Below are positions 27,436 to 38,200 of a DNA stretch of 64,000 nt, piece after piece. The position numbers and the translations under genes are program-made. The notes beneath the pieces were generated by a model. The model was not told the DNA's origin, ran no database searches, and saw nothing but the letters and a program-made list of their open reading frames with translations. The DNA comes from Eubacteriaceae bacterium. Lineage in GTDB: Bacteria; Bacillota; Clostridia; Peptostreptococcales; Anaerovoracaceae. How positions within the stretch are numbered: the stretch's first letter is position 1; each line of letters begins with the position of its first letter. The stretch spans positions 1 to 64,000 of the forward strand of contig CABIWW010000013.1 in NCBI GenBank assembly GCA_902362435.1, read 5' to 3'.

Positions 27436-28875
27436 ATGGATCATATAAGGATATCGGAAGAACTGCTGGACTTTGCAGGAAAGAGCCCGAGTGCTTTCCA
27501 TGCGGTCGCGAACATAGCGGGGTATCTTGAGACGAGGGGCTTCAGATATCTGCCGGAGACGGAGAAGTGGGATGTTGCAAAGGGCGGCAGCTATTATACG
27601 ACGCGGAACGGATCGAGCATCGTCGCGTTCAGGATCGGGCAGGATGTCAGTGGCAGTGCCCGTGATGGCGGTGACGGTGCCGGCAGTGGCGGCGGATTCA
27701 GGATCTGCGCGTCACACAGCGATTCGCCGACGTACAAGATAAAAAATGTGCCAGAGCTTGAGGGGCCGGGTGAATATCTGCGCCTGAATGTCGAGGCATA
27801 CGGCGGGATGATAGACAGCACGTGGCTGGACAGGCCGCTGAGCGTTGCGGGGCGTGTGCTCGTGAGGGAAAAGGCAGACGGTACGGAGCGTTGGGATCAC
27901 AGCGCAGCGACGGGCGGCACTGCAGAACAGTGCGGACGAAGCAGCAGTGCCGGAAATTCCGGCAGCGTGATAAGGTCCAGACTGCTTGATATAGACCGCG
28001 ACATACTGCTGATCCCGAATGTGGCGATCCATATGAACCGCGATATAAACAGTGGATACAAGTTCAACAGACAGGTAGATCTGTGCCCTCTCTTTTCGGC
28101 AGGTGCGCTGAAAAAGGGTGCTTTCGACAGGATGATCGCTGATGAGCTGGGAGTGGAGCCGGAGAACATACTCGGAAAGGATCTGTTCCTAGTGAACCGT
28201 CAGAAGCCTGTGCTGTGGGGCGTTGAGAAGGAATTCATCTCTGCGCCGGGACTCGATGATCTGCAGTGCGCATTCGCATCGCTCAAAGCGTTCGCAGAGA
28301 GCAGCTGCGAAAGATCGGTAAACGTGTACTGCTGCTTCGACAATGAAGAAGTGGGTTCGAACACGAAGCAGGGCGCGATGTCTACGTTTCTCTACGACAC
28401 GCTGCAGCGGATAAATTCAGGGCTCGGCAGGTCAGAAGAAGACTACCGCATGGCAGTGGCGAGATCATTCATGGTCAGCTGCGACAATGCCCATGCCGTC
28501 CACCCGAACCATCCGGAAAAGACGGATGCGGAGAACCGCGTTTTCCTCAATAAAGGCGTAGTGATAAAGGAGAGCGCCAACCAGAAGTATACGACGGACG
28601 CGTTCAGCCGTGCGGTCTTCGGCGAGATATGCCGTGAAGCGGGAGTGCCCGTGCAGCACTTTGCAAACCGCAGCGACAGCGCAGGCGGATCGACGCTCGG
28701 CAACCTTTCCAATATACAGGTTAGCATGCATGCGGTCGATATCGGGCTGCCGCAGCTCGCGATGCACTCGAGCTACGAGACGGCAGGCAGCATGGACACG
28801 AAATACGCAGTCGATGCGCTCATGAGATTTTACAGTACGGATATAAAGATAACAGACGGCGGCGCGGTCATTTAG
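27436..28875 (+). CDS. M18-family aminopeptidase
   Basis: Codes for 479 residues from ATG 27436, preceded by AGAGG; the ATG at 27415 overlaps the previous stop but has no such site. Zinc ligands and catalytic residues of M18 are visible: CASHSDSP, a bridging Asp in APGLDDLQ, DNEEVGS, and HSSYETAG near the end. M18 enzymes release N-terminal, often acidic, residues in the cytoplasm as dodecamers. Two low-complexity inserts, near 68-82 (GSARDGGDGAGSGGG) and 155-180 (SAATGGTAEQCGRSSSAGNS), interrupt the conserved fold at probable loops. It is co-transcribed with cca. Confidence 0.92.
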   Translation: MDHIRISEELLDFAGKSPSAFHAVANIAGYLETRGFRYLPETEKWDVAKGGSYYTTRNGSSIVAFRIGQDVSGSARDGGDGAGSGGGFRICASHSDSPTYKIKNVPELEGPGEYLRLNVEAYGGMIDSTWLDRPLSVAGRVLVREKADGTERWDHSAATGGTAEQCGRSSSAGNSGSVIRSRLLDIDRDILLIPNVAIHMNRDINSGYKFNRQVDLCPLFSAGALKKGAFDRMIADELGVEPENILGKDLFLVNRQKPVLWGVEKEFISAPGLDDLQCAFASLKAFAESSCERSVNVYCCFDNEEVGSNTKQGAMSTFLYDTLQRINSGLGRSEEDYRMAVARSFMVSCDNAHAVHPNHPEKTDAENRVFLNKGVVIKESANQKYTTDAFSRAVFGEICREAGVPVQHFANRSDSAGGSTLGNLSNIQVSMHAVDIGLPQLAMHSSYETAGSMDTKYAVDALMRFYSTDIKITDGGAVI

Positions 28876-28896
28876 ACTATGCCGCCGTTGGTGTTT
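28856..28896 (+). terminator. Terminator overlapping the M18 stop codon
   Basis: ACGGCGGC (28856-28863) pairs with GCCGCCGT (28881-28888), followed by TGGTGTTTTT. The stem begins inside the last codons of the gene. Confidence 0.7.
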
Positions 28897-28909
28897 TTGC
28901 AGAAAGAAA

Positions 28910-28953
28910 GTGGCGTCGCGCTAACGATCACAAATCGTTAATGCGACAGCCAC
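28910..28953. repeat. Long imperfect hairpin
   Basis: GTGGC-GTCGC-G-CTAACGAT pairs with ATCGTTA-AT-GCGAC-A-GCCAC around CACAA. It is not directly followed by T residues, though a T run lies about eight bases on. It may be a second terminator or the edge of a lost mobile element. The rest of 28876-29174 is A/T-rich without a clear gene. Confidence 0.5.
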
Positions 28954-29174
28954 CCCATCGTTTTTTTGCCCGTCGGACGTGCCGGGAATGTGCTTGTATA
29001 AAGCTGCCAGCCGCGATCGTTGAGAGGTTTTTTGAAAGCCTTTTTTGTACCCATATCTCATAAATTGAGTTGTCGATAAAAGAAACAAAAATATTTTTTT
29101 ATCAAAAGTGAATCCCCCCGTAATGAAAAGCATTAAAAAATTATCAAAAAATAGCGAAAATTTTAAAAAATAAA

Positions 29175-29202
29175 TTGCATTAAAAAAATACTGTGCTATA
29201 AT
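29175..29202 (+). promoter_or_regulatory. Promoter of the RHS toxin gene
   Basis: TTGCAT (29175-29180), a 16-base spacer and an extended -10 TGC-TATAAT (29194-29202) followed by CAC. The same TGCTATAATCAC stands in the two 175-bp units downstream, so these promoters are related. Confidence 0.75.
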
Positions 29203-29288
29203 CACAAAACATTTTAGTACGTGTTTTAGTGAAGGGAAAAATTCTGACACAGTCACTGATATGGCATGTCAGAAGAAAGGAAGAAGGT

Positions 29289-32200
29289 ATGGATACTAAG
29301 CTGAGACATAAAGTCATAGCATGGGTATTAATGTTTTGTCTTACGATAACATTGATACCTAATGTAGGATACGCAGCGAAGACTGAAAAGAAACCAGCGG
29401 GATCTGAAAAGGCCAGTGCAGAAAAGATTTCGCCGGATGAAGTCAGTGAAAAAAATGTTATTGAGAAGAAGGAATCAGTAACGACATACGATCTCGGGCA
29501 GGGAGAAACGATGAGTGTTTTTCATGGTGGAGATGTGCGTTATAAAGATGATTCCGGGAAACTGGTCGATTATGACCCATCCCTTGTTGCAATAGCGAAT
29601 GGGGAAAAGACGGAACAAAATGAGTCACTTGAAGATTATGCCTACAAAAACAGGCAGGGCGACAAGAAACAGTACATGCCGCAGCTCCTTTCTGAGGAGA
29701 CGCCTATACTCCTGGAAAAGGAGTCATACAGGATAGAAATAACTCCAAGCAGTAAGACTCTGAAAAATACAGGTATAAAACAGTCAGAAGTAAAGCTTGA
29801 AAAAGAAAAAGTGCCGACGATCTATGAGGATGAAGAGAAGCTGCCGGTAAATGCGGTATATGGAGATGAGCGCAAACCTGCTGTATTCAAATATACTTCA
29901 GGCGACAACGGAATAAAAGAAACGATCATACTCAATGAGAAGCCGGAAAGCAATGTTTTTGAGTATGTGTTGAAGACAGGAAGTCTCAAGGCGAAAAAGA
30001 ATTCGACCAGTGAGGGAATAACCATATATGATGATTCGACTGATGAAATAATCGCAGCGATAGCTCAGCCGTGGATGAACGATGCAGGCGCAGATGCTTA
30101 CAGTGAGGATATCACATACGATCTTTCTGAAGGCGAAGAGGATGGTTCATATATCCTGAAGATGACCGTTGACAGTGATTATTTGAATGACAGTGAGCGA
30201 AAATATCCGGTAACGATAGATCCTACAACTACATGGACAGGATCCAGTCAGATGCGGGATGTATACGTCATAAGCGGAAGCTATGCAGGGACAAATTTTT
30301 ATGACAGTGGAACTGTCGTGATGCCTGCCGGTTCGAACAGCACCGGTATTCATGAGACGTATATCCAGTTTGTAAATCTGCAGAGTCAGATTTCGGGCAA
30401 AAATATTTCATCTGCAGTTTTGAGTGCATATGAAGTGAGTGGCGGAGAAAACGGGCAGACAGTCGGTGCTTTTAGAGTCACGGGAAGCTGGAGTCCGTCA
30501 TCACTTACGTACAATAATCGACCGTCATGTGAAAGCAGTGCGATGTCATCGATCAGGACACAGCCTGCTGCGGTAGCGCATGCGCTTGATATACTGCCTT
30601 ATGTAAAGAGCGTTGCTAATGGTACGGCATCGGATAACGGAGTGGCATTGAAGAACATAACAGCTTCTCCGGGATATGCGGTGTTTTTTGGAAGCCGTTC
30701 ATCATATGCCGTGTACAGACCGAAACTTACAGTGACATATTCAGAGGAGCCGCCTGCAGCAACAGGCGCACAGGTATCGCCTGCATATGTGAAAAACAGT
30801 ACAGATGCAAAACTGACATTTTCGGGACTGTCATCAGCAGGCATAGCGAGAGCAGAGTATAAGCTGACTGCATATGATGAAGCATCACAGTCAGAGGGAA
30901 GTGTTATACGGGATTTCAGCGAGGATACCGCGATAACCTCAGGCAGCAGCCTGCCTGTGCTGGAAGCAGGATGCTATAAAGTTTATGTAAGAGGCGTGAG
31001 CAGCAGTGGTGCAGCGGGAGAGGCTGTATCTGCAGGGATACTTCATGTCGACAATACTGCACCGGAGATAGGATCTGCAGCGCTTAAAAACAGTTCGGGA
31101 GAAGATATAAAGGGGAAATGGACACAGGAAAACAATCCTGTCATAGAATTTTCAGGCGTAACTGATGAGCATATCGATGCATCAGCTGTTTCATATGCAG
31201 TAAAGGCAAAAGGGACACCTGTGTCTGACAGTGATTTCAAAGCTCCGGCGGAACTTTCGATAAATGAAGCAAAACCATATAGTGGTTCTTTCAGATTCGT
31301 TGAGTCAGACAGGTCTTTGACGTCCGGATCATACACGATACATGTCAAAGCGTCTGATAAAGCGGGAAACGAAAAAGTCAGGAGACTTTCATATCAGAAA
31401 GATGTAGATGATCCGTTAGGAAGCCTGATACTCACAGATCTGGTTACGGGAAATGAGGTCACACAGATCTATAAGCCGGTAAATATTGAAGTTGGAGTCA
31501 GCGGAACAGGAAGTCCGATAAAGGAAAGTACACTGAAGCTTTATAAGCTGACGACCAACCAGGCAGGAACAGTAACGGGTGTGGATTCTTCATCAGTAAA
31601 AACACTGACAAAGAACATCACGATAAGTGAAAATATAGTGATGGACACACTTGATGTGTGCGACAGCTACGGCAAGTACCGACTGGTGCTGTATCTTAAA
31701 GATTCAGTAGGCAGGACGAAAGAAATCACAAAAGATTTTGAGGTGACATATACACTGCCCGTGCCTGATAAAGTACAGATAGAACACTCAAAAGGTGGTA
31801 CAGCTACTATGGTATGGGGCTTTTCGTACACGCCTCAGCAAAAGATAAAGCTTGGAAGCATAGAAGGCATGTTCCCAGATGACGAGGACTTTAAAACACT
31901 CGTACCCGCAGGGGAAAACGGAACTCTGCCGTTTGACGGAAGTGCAACGATAAATGTTCCTAATGAAGAAGGCGAATGGGAAGTAGTTATAAGGGGCAAA
32001 TCGAAAAACGGTCATCCGGGAGAAGAAATGATCGTGCCTTGTGTAGTTGATAAGACTGCTCCTGAAGTAAAAGATATAACCTTCAATCAGTGTTATCTTC
32101 AGGGAACAGTAAAAGATGACAATCTCAAGGAGTGGACAGTATATGCGAAAGAAAAGGATGCTTCGGCGTACAACGAAGAGCCTGTTGCTAAAGGCAGCAG

Positions 32201-35200
32201 TTCAGTGTACAACTATCTGATCGCATATATAGATATAAACAAAGCTCCGTTCGAGGAAAACAAAGAATATACACTCAAGATCGTAGCGACAGACAAGGCA
32301 GGAAACAAGACTGAGAAGACTACAGATATGAAGGTGCCGTCAGATAATACGAAACCGAAGATAATCGAAGCAGGTCTTGAGATAGATAAGGGCGAATCTA
32401 ATCTGCCTTACAAAGGATCATTCATAGTGGGATCGGACAAGGAACGACTCAGTGTTGTCGGAGATGTACCCGGAGTCGTATGGTACATAGCGAACAGAGA
32501 ATCTTCGCCTGCTCTCAAAGATGAAAACGGCAATGCACTTTATGATGCACTCGGATGGTGGGATGTTCTGGCGCTCAAGAAAGAGTCGGACGGAAGCCGC
32601 AAATACAGCGTGCCTGTTATGGAAAACGGGTATAAAAATTCGATATCTTTTTCGGGAAGTGAAATATCGGGCAATACCGGAACAAAAAATTTCTCTAGCC
32701 ATGATTCAGTGCTGAGCTTTCGCATAAAAGCGCAGTCTGATGCGGCCGTTTATCAGATAAAGGCAAATGCCGTACAGGAAGGGCAGTATGTAACTATACA
32801 GCCTGATACGACATACTATGTAACGGATTTAACAGGCAGCAGCGCATTTGCATACAATTTTGACATCAAAGTCACGGCAGCAGAAGGGCAAAGCATCAGT
32901 GACATACCGGTGATCTTCTATGGAGATACTTCTTTTAATGAATCGTTTATCTATTCGAATGTAGAAGATTTTGCTCCGAAGCGATTGAGCGTCGAGGACA
33001 AGCTCAATTATAAGACATATCTTAAATGGGATATACCTGACGATCTGCCGGACAATATATCTTATGAAGTCTACCGAAGCACGAATGAGGACTTCATACC
33101 TGATGAAAGCACCAGAGTGGCATCTGATATAAAGGCAGGATACTATACGGAGATCAATGCATGGCATGGAAAAGATCTCTACTATAAGGTGTGTGCAGTA
33201 AAGAAATACAGCATCAATACAGGAGTGAACCGTGAAGACAGAAGCTCATTCACGGAAACCATGGCAGGGAGAGCTGCAGACCCGAATGAATCGGTCAAGA
33301 GACTGGGTATAAAGGATTTCTGGGAGTTTACTGAATTCAATACACCTAATGGCAATGGATATATCGAAAAGAGCAGCGGCAATTTCGTTTATCAGCAGAG
33401 TGACGCTCAGATCCCTAATGAAGGCTTTGATATAAAGCTGATGAGGACATACAACAGCCAGAGCAGCAGTAGAGGGACTTTCGGATCCGGATGGAGTCAT
33501 GATTACGATATGGAGCTGATAAACGTATCGGAAAACAATACACTTGACTTCACTCATGTAGTATTGAAAGACGGCAACGGAACGATATATCATTTCACGA
33601 GAGGAACCGGTGATGAACATTTCATTTCTTCATTCGGAAGCTACGTGAACCTTACAGCGGAGCAGACTGAACAGAACAAGACAGTTACAGTATCTTCGGG
33701 CGGCAGCAATACGGAAGTGACATTGAGATACCAGTTCATGCTGCACACGAAAGACGGACTTAAATACTATTTCAACAGCGGCGGACAGCTGATCCTCATG
33801 GAGGAAAACAACGGCAATTTCGTTATATTCGAACATGATGCGAAAAAAGGCGTTCTTTCGGCGATGCGAACGAACAATGATATCACTTTGCAGTTCATAT
33901 ATAACGATGGCAAAAATGGAACAGATCCGCTTACTGTAAAAGAAGTGCGCATGCCTGACGGCAGCAGGATCGAGTATGATTATACGAAACCGCTGCTATC
34001 ATCAGAACGGCTTCTTACAAAAGTAACGGAAGTATCCGGCGATGACAGTATCGAGTATGTATATGAGTACGACAAACCTCTTCTGAGCTCTCAGCCTAGA
34101 AACCTTACGTGTATAAAAGAAGCACAGAACAAAAACAAATACGACATTTCATACGATTTCGATACAGATCAGGTGAAGGAGGTAAAATATCCTGACGGTG
34201 AAAAATTCACTTTCGAATATGCAGAAGATAATACATCGACTATAACAAAGAAATATTCAGGCGGTCAGGTGGTGCTTGGCGAGAAAGATTTCTTTGACAG
34301 GGTTTACGGTAAATGCGAAAAAAGTATACGAGGCGCTGAGGATGTCAGCGTGCTGAACGGTACAGATGAGACCGGTCTTGATGTAATGACCAGGACATAT
34401 CAGGACAACCAGCTGATACAGACAACGAATACAGCACAGTATTATGAGATAAACAGCAGCGGATACATAGTCGAGAAAAGCGGCATCAAAGAAAACAAAG
34501 CCAAATATTCAGGAAGCACTCCGGTCACAGAAACGGAAGACGATGGAACTGTAAGCGAATACACATATTACACCGCGGAAGACGGCGCCAACCTTGACGA
34601 GCTGATAAAGACTGTGAAAGAGACGAACAGCGATGGCAAAGTGACTGAATACAAAAAGTATTCATATGACCAGTCCGGCAATGTAACTGAGACTATAAAT
34701 TATGTGGCAGGAACGAAAATAACGAACACATATCATACGGAAGGTGATTTCAAAGGCGAGCTTGCCAGCATGACAGAAAGTCTGATAACCGTGAACGATG
34801 CATATGAGATAACATCTGAATCCGTAAAAAGCACATCCGTCTACACGTATCAGTATAATACTGCAGATGGAGTTACACAGAAGACCGAAAGCTGCACACA
34901 GAGCATACCTAAGCCTGACGGTACTAACGAAACGATAACCACAGGGAAAACTTATGATGTGATGGGCAGACTCATCAAGGAAACTGACAGCAGAGGATAC
35001 CAGACTTCCAGTACGTATGACGGATTCGGCAGACTGACAGCCACTACTTATAAGTACGCAGACAGCAATCAGCTGAAGCAGAGTACGGCTAAAGAGTATG
35101 ACAAAAACGGCATGGTAACTTATGAGAAGCTGGAAGACGGTATAGAAAAATGGTATACCTACGACAGCATGGGTCGGGTTACAAATACAAAGATAAAGAA

Positions 35201-38200
35201 AGGCGATTCAGAAGAAAATATAAATACGACATACAGGTATCAGGATGTCAGCATATATCAGGGAAAAGGAAACGATACGGTAAGCGTGAACAATGCATAC
35301 GTAACGAAGCAGACATATGCGGATGGAACGATAATATCTGAAACATATACTGACCATAAAGGAAATGTCGTAAGAAGTTATCAGGGCGGACTGTATACGG
35401 ATATGACATACAGTCTCCAGGGAGATCTTGTAACGAAATGGATAATGGGTCAGACGCTGTCCGGCACTGACGGACTTTTAGAGATCTATATTTATGATGA
35501 CAAGGGAAATCTCACTGCGACAGTGACGGATCCGGACTATGAACCGGGTACGAATACCACCGGATACAAAGTCAGGGAAGACAGCACAGGCTCAGACGGC
35601 AGTCAGATACAGGGAAGCATAGTAAGCAGGAGCAGCTATGATGCGGACGGCAATGCTACAGAGAAGACGGATCCTCTGGGAAATACCACGCACTATGCTT
35701 ATGATAAATCCGGCAATCTGCTCTCAGTAACGCTTCCGGACAATGTAAAGTATGAATATCAGTATGATGTTTCTGATACGGACCGTACGACAAAGGATGT
35801 CATCATAGAGCCGCGAACTGTCAAGCAGGGCAGTGAAACAGTAACGACAACGGCAAAGAGTATCGTGGTAAAAGACAGCACAGACAAGACGATAAGAGTC
35901 GAAGATCTGGGTGTAAGCGAGACTGACGGAACATCGATCAGCACATCATATGAATACGATGCCCGAGATAATCTGATAAAGGCAACAGATAAAAAGGGCA
36001 ACTACAGGGCATATACATACGATGTACGTGACCGTCTCACCGCTGTAGACTATTACGACAGTGAAAATGGCAGCGCTGTCAAAAGTCTGAGATGTGAGTT
36101 CACTTATGACGATGCGGACAATATGACGTCGATGACAGATAAGAAACATGTAGACGGACAGGATGTCATATACCGCTACACGGCATATGAGTATGATGAT
36201 TTCAACCGGCTCATATCGGTGTCAGAGTGTGATACCGACGCACTGCCTTCAGATGAGATATTACAGAAAAACAGGATCACATATGGATATGATGGAAAAG
36301 ACAGACTCGTATCGATAGATTATCCGGACTGTGCTTTAGGCGTATCCGGACTGAAATTCACGTATAATATACACGGCTGGCTCACGGAAGTGGATGCTGT
36401 CAGCAAGAACGGCTCAGACAGGACACTGAGAGAGTATACATATACTGAAGACGGCAAGGTCGAAACCATCAAGGATTATACAGACTTCCTGAACGGACTT
36501 ACGGGTACGGGCAAATGGCTGAAGCGGACATATACATATGACAAGCTGAACAGACCGACGGGAATCATTTATACTGACAGCATGACCGGCAGCAGCACCG
36601 CTGTAAAACAGTCACACATATATACATATGATAAAAACAGTAATATAACAAGCGAAGATGTCATCGACAGATACGGCACAGCCAACAGCACATATTACGG
36701 TCAGAGACGTGACTATTCATATGATGTGAACGACAGGCTGACAGTAAGCTCGATAAGCAGACGTACAGCAGAAGATGCGATGTCCGCAGCAGAATCGCAC
36801 TATTACAGCTATGATGCTGCAGGAAACAAGACAAGTGACGTGGTACAGCGTCAGCGTTCAGGATCTGTAGAGCTGCTCTCGAATAAATATTATACATATA
36901 ACGAGTTCAACCAGCTTACAGCAGTCGACGGCCTTGATATGGAAACCGGCGGCCTTATCGGCAAAACATATGCCTATGATGCAAACGGCAATCAGATAAG
37001 CGAAACGGATCAGGAGGCAGGAAAGCAGATAGTATATGAATATGACGCGGATAACCGGTTAAGAAAAGCTACAGGCAGGACCGGGGAAACAGTTGATTAT
37101 GTCCAGGAAAATCAGTACAATGGATTTGGACAGCGCGTGCAGAAAAAAGAAGGCAGCGATGTCACTGAATACTTCTACGATGGAAGCACGGTGCTGTATA
37201 CGGAAGATGCTCAGGACAAAGTGACGAGTTTCAACCTGATCGGTGCAGAAGACAACATACTGCAGACTGCAAGAGCAGACCAGGATGACGCAGTAAATTT
37301 CTACACGTATACAAAGGATCTCAGGGAAAGCACGATAAACATCGTAGGAGCGGACGGCACTTCTCAGGTGACATATGACTATGATGATTACGGCGAGACG
37401 AAGACATATGACAAAGACAGTGCATCGCCATTCTACAATGAAGTATGCTACACTGCAGGCATATATGACAAGACTACAGGCCTGTACAATCTGAACGCAA
37501 GATACTACAATCCCGAAAACGGCGTGTTCATGACACAGGACACATATCGGGGCAATCGCTCGAGAACAGCGACGCTTAATCTCTATGCGTACTGCACGGG
37601 TAACCCTGTGAAATACACAGATCCGAGTGGACACTGGATCTGGGGAGTGGTAGGCGCTGCACTTGGAGCATATGACGGCTACAAATACGCGAAGAAAAAG
37701 AAATTAAAAGGATGGAAGAAAGCGGCAGCAATAGTCGGCGGAGCCACGCTGGGTGCTGTGAATCCGTTCAAAGTAGTAAAAGTCGCCAAGACCGGATACA
37801 AGGCATACAAGGCTGCGAAATACACAAAGACTGCAGTCAGCACGGTGAAAAGATCCAAAACCGTCGTCAAAGTGGTATCTAAAGCCAAGCCTGTGATAGT
37901 GGCTAAAAAGACCGTAAGAGTCAAAGCCAAGCCACGGACAACGATCAAGCTGAATACGATAGCCGCAAGTAATGCAAAACAGGCAAAAGTCGCATGCTTC
38001 ACGGCAGGAACTAAGATACATACAGAGAAAGGCTTCAAGAATATAGAAAAAATCAAAGCCGGTGATTATGTATGGTCGGAAAATCCTGAGACAAAAGAAA
38101 AGGCGCTGAAGCAGGTCAAGAAGATCTTCGTAAGAGAAAAGGACAGTATAGTACGGCTTGCTATAAACGGAGAAGTCATAGAGACGACTTCAGAGCATCC

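Noticed and set aside
28921-29256. 111-codon minus-strand frame upstream of the RHS gene
   Set aside because: It crosses the RHS promoter and start region, is very Phe-rich from A/T bias and lacks a ribosome-binding site.
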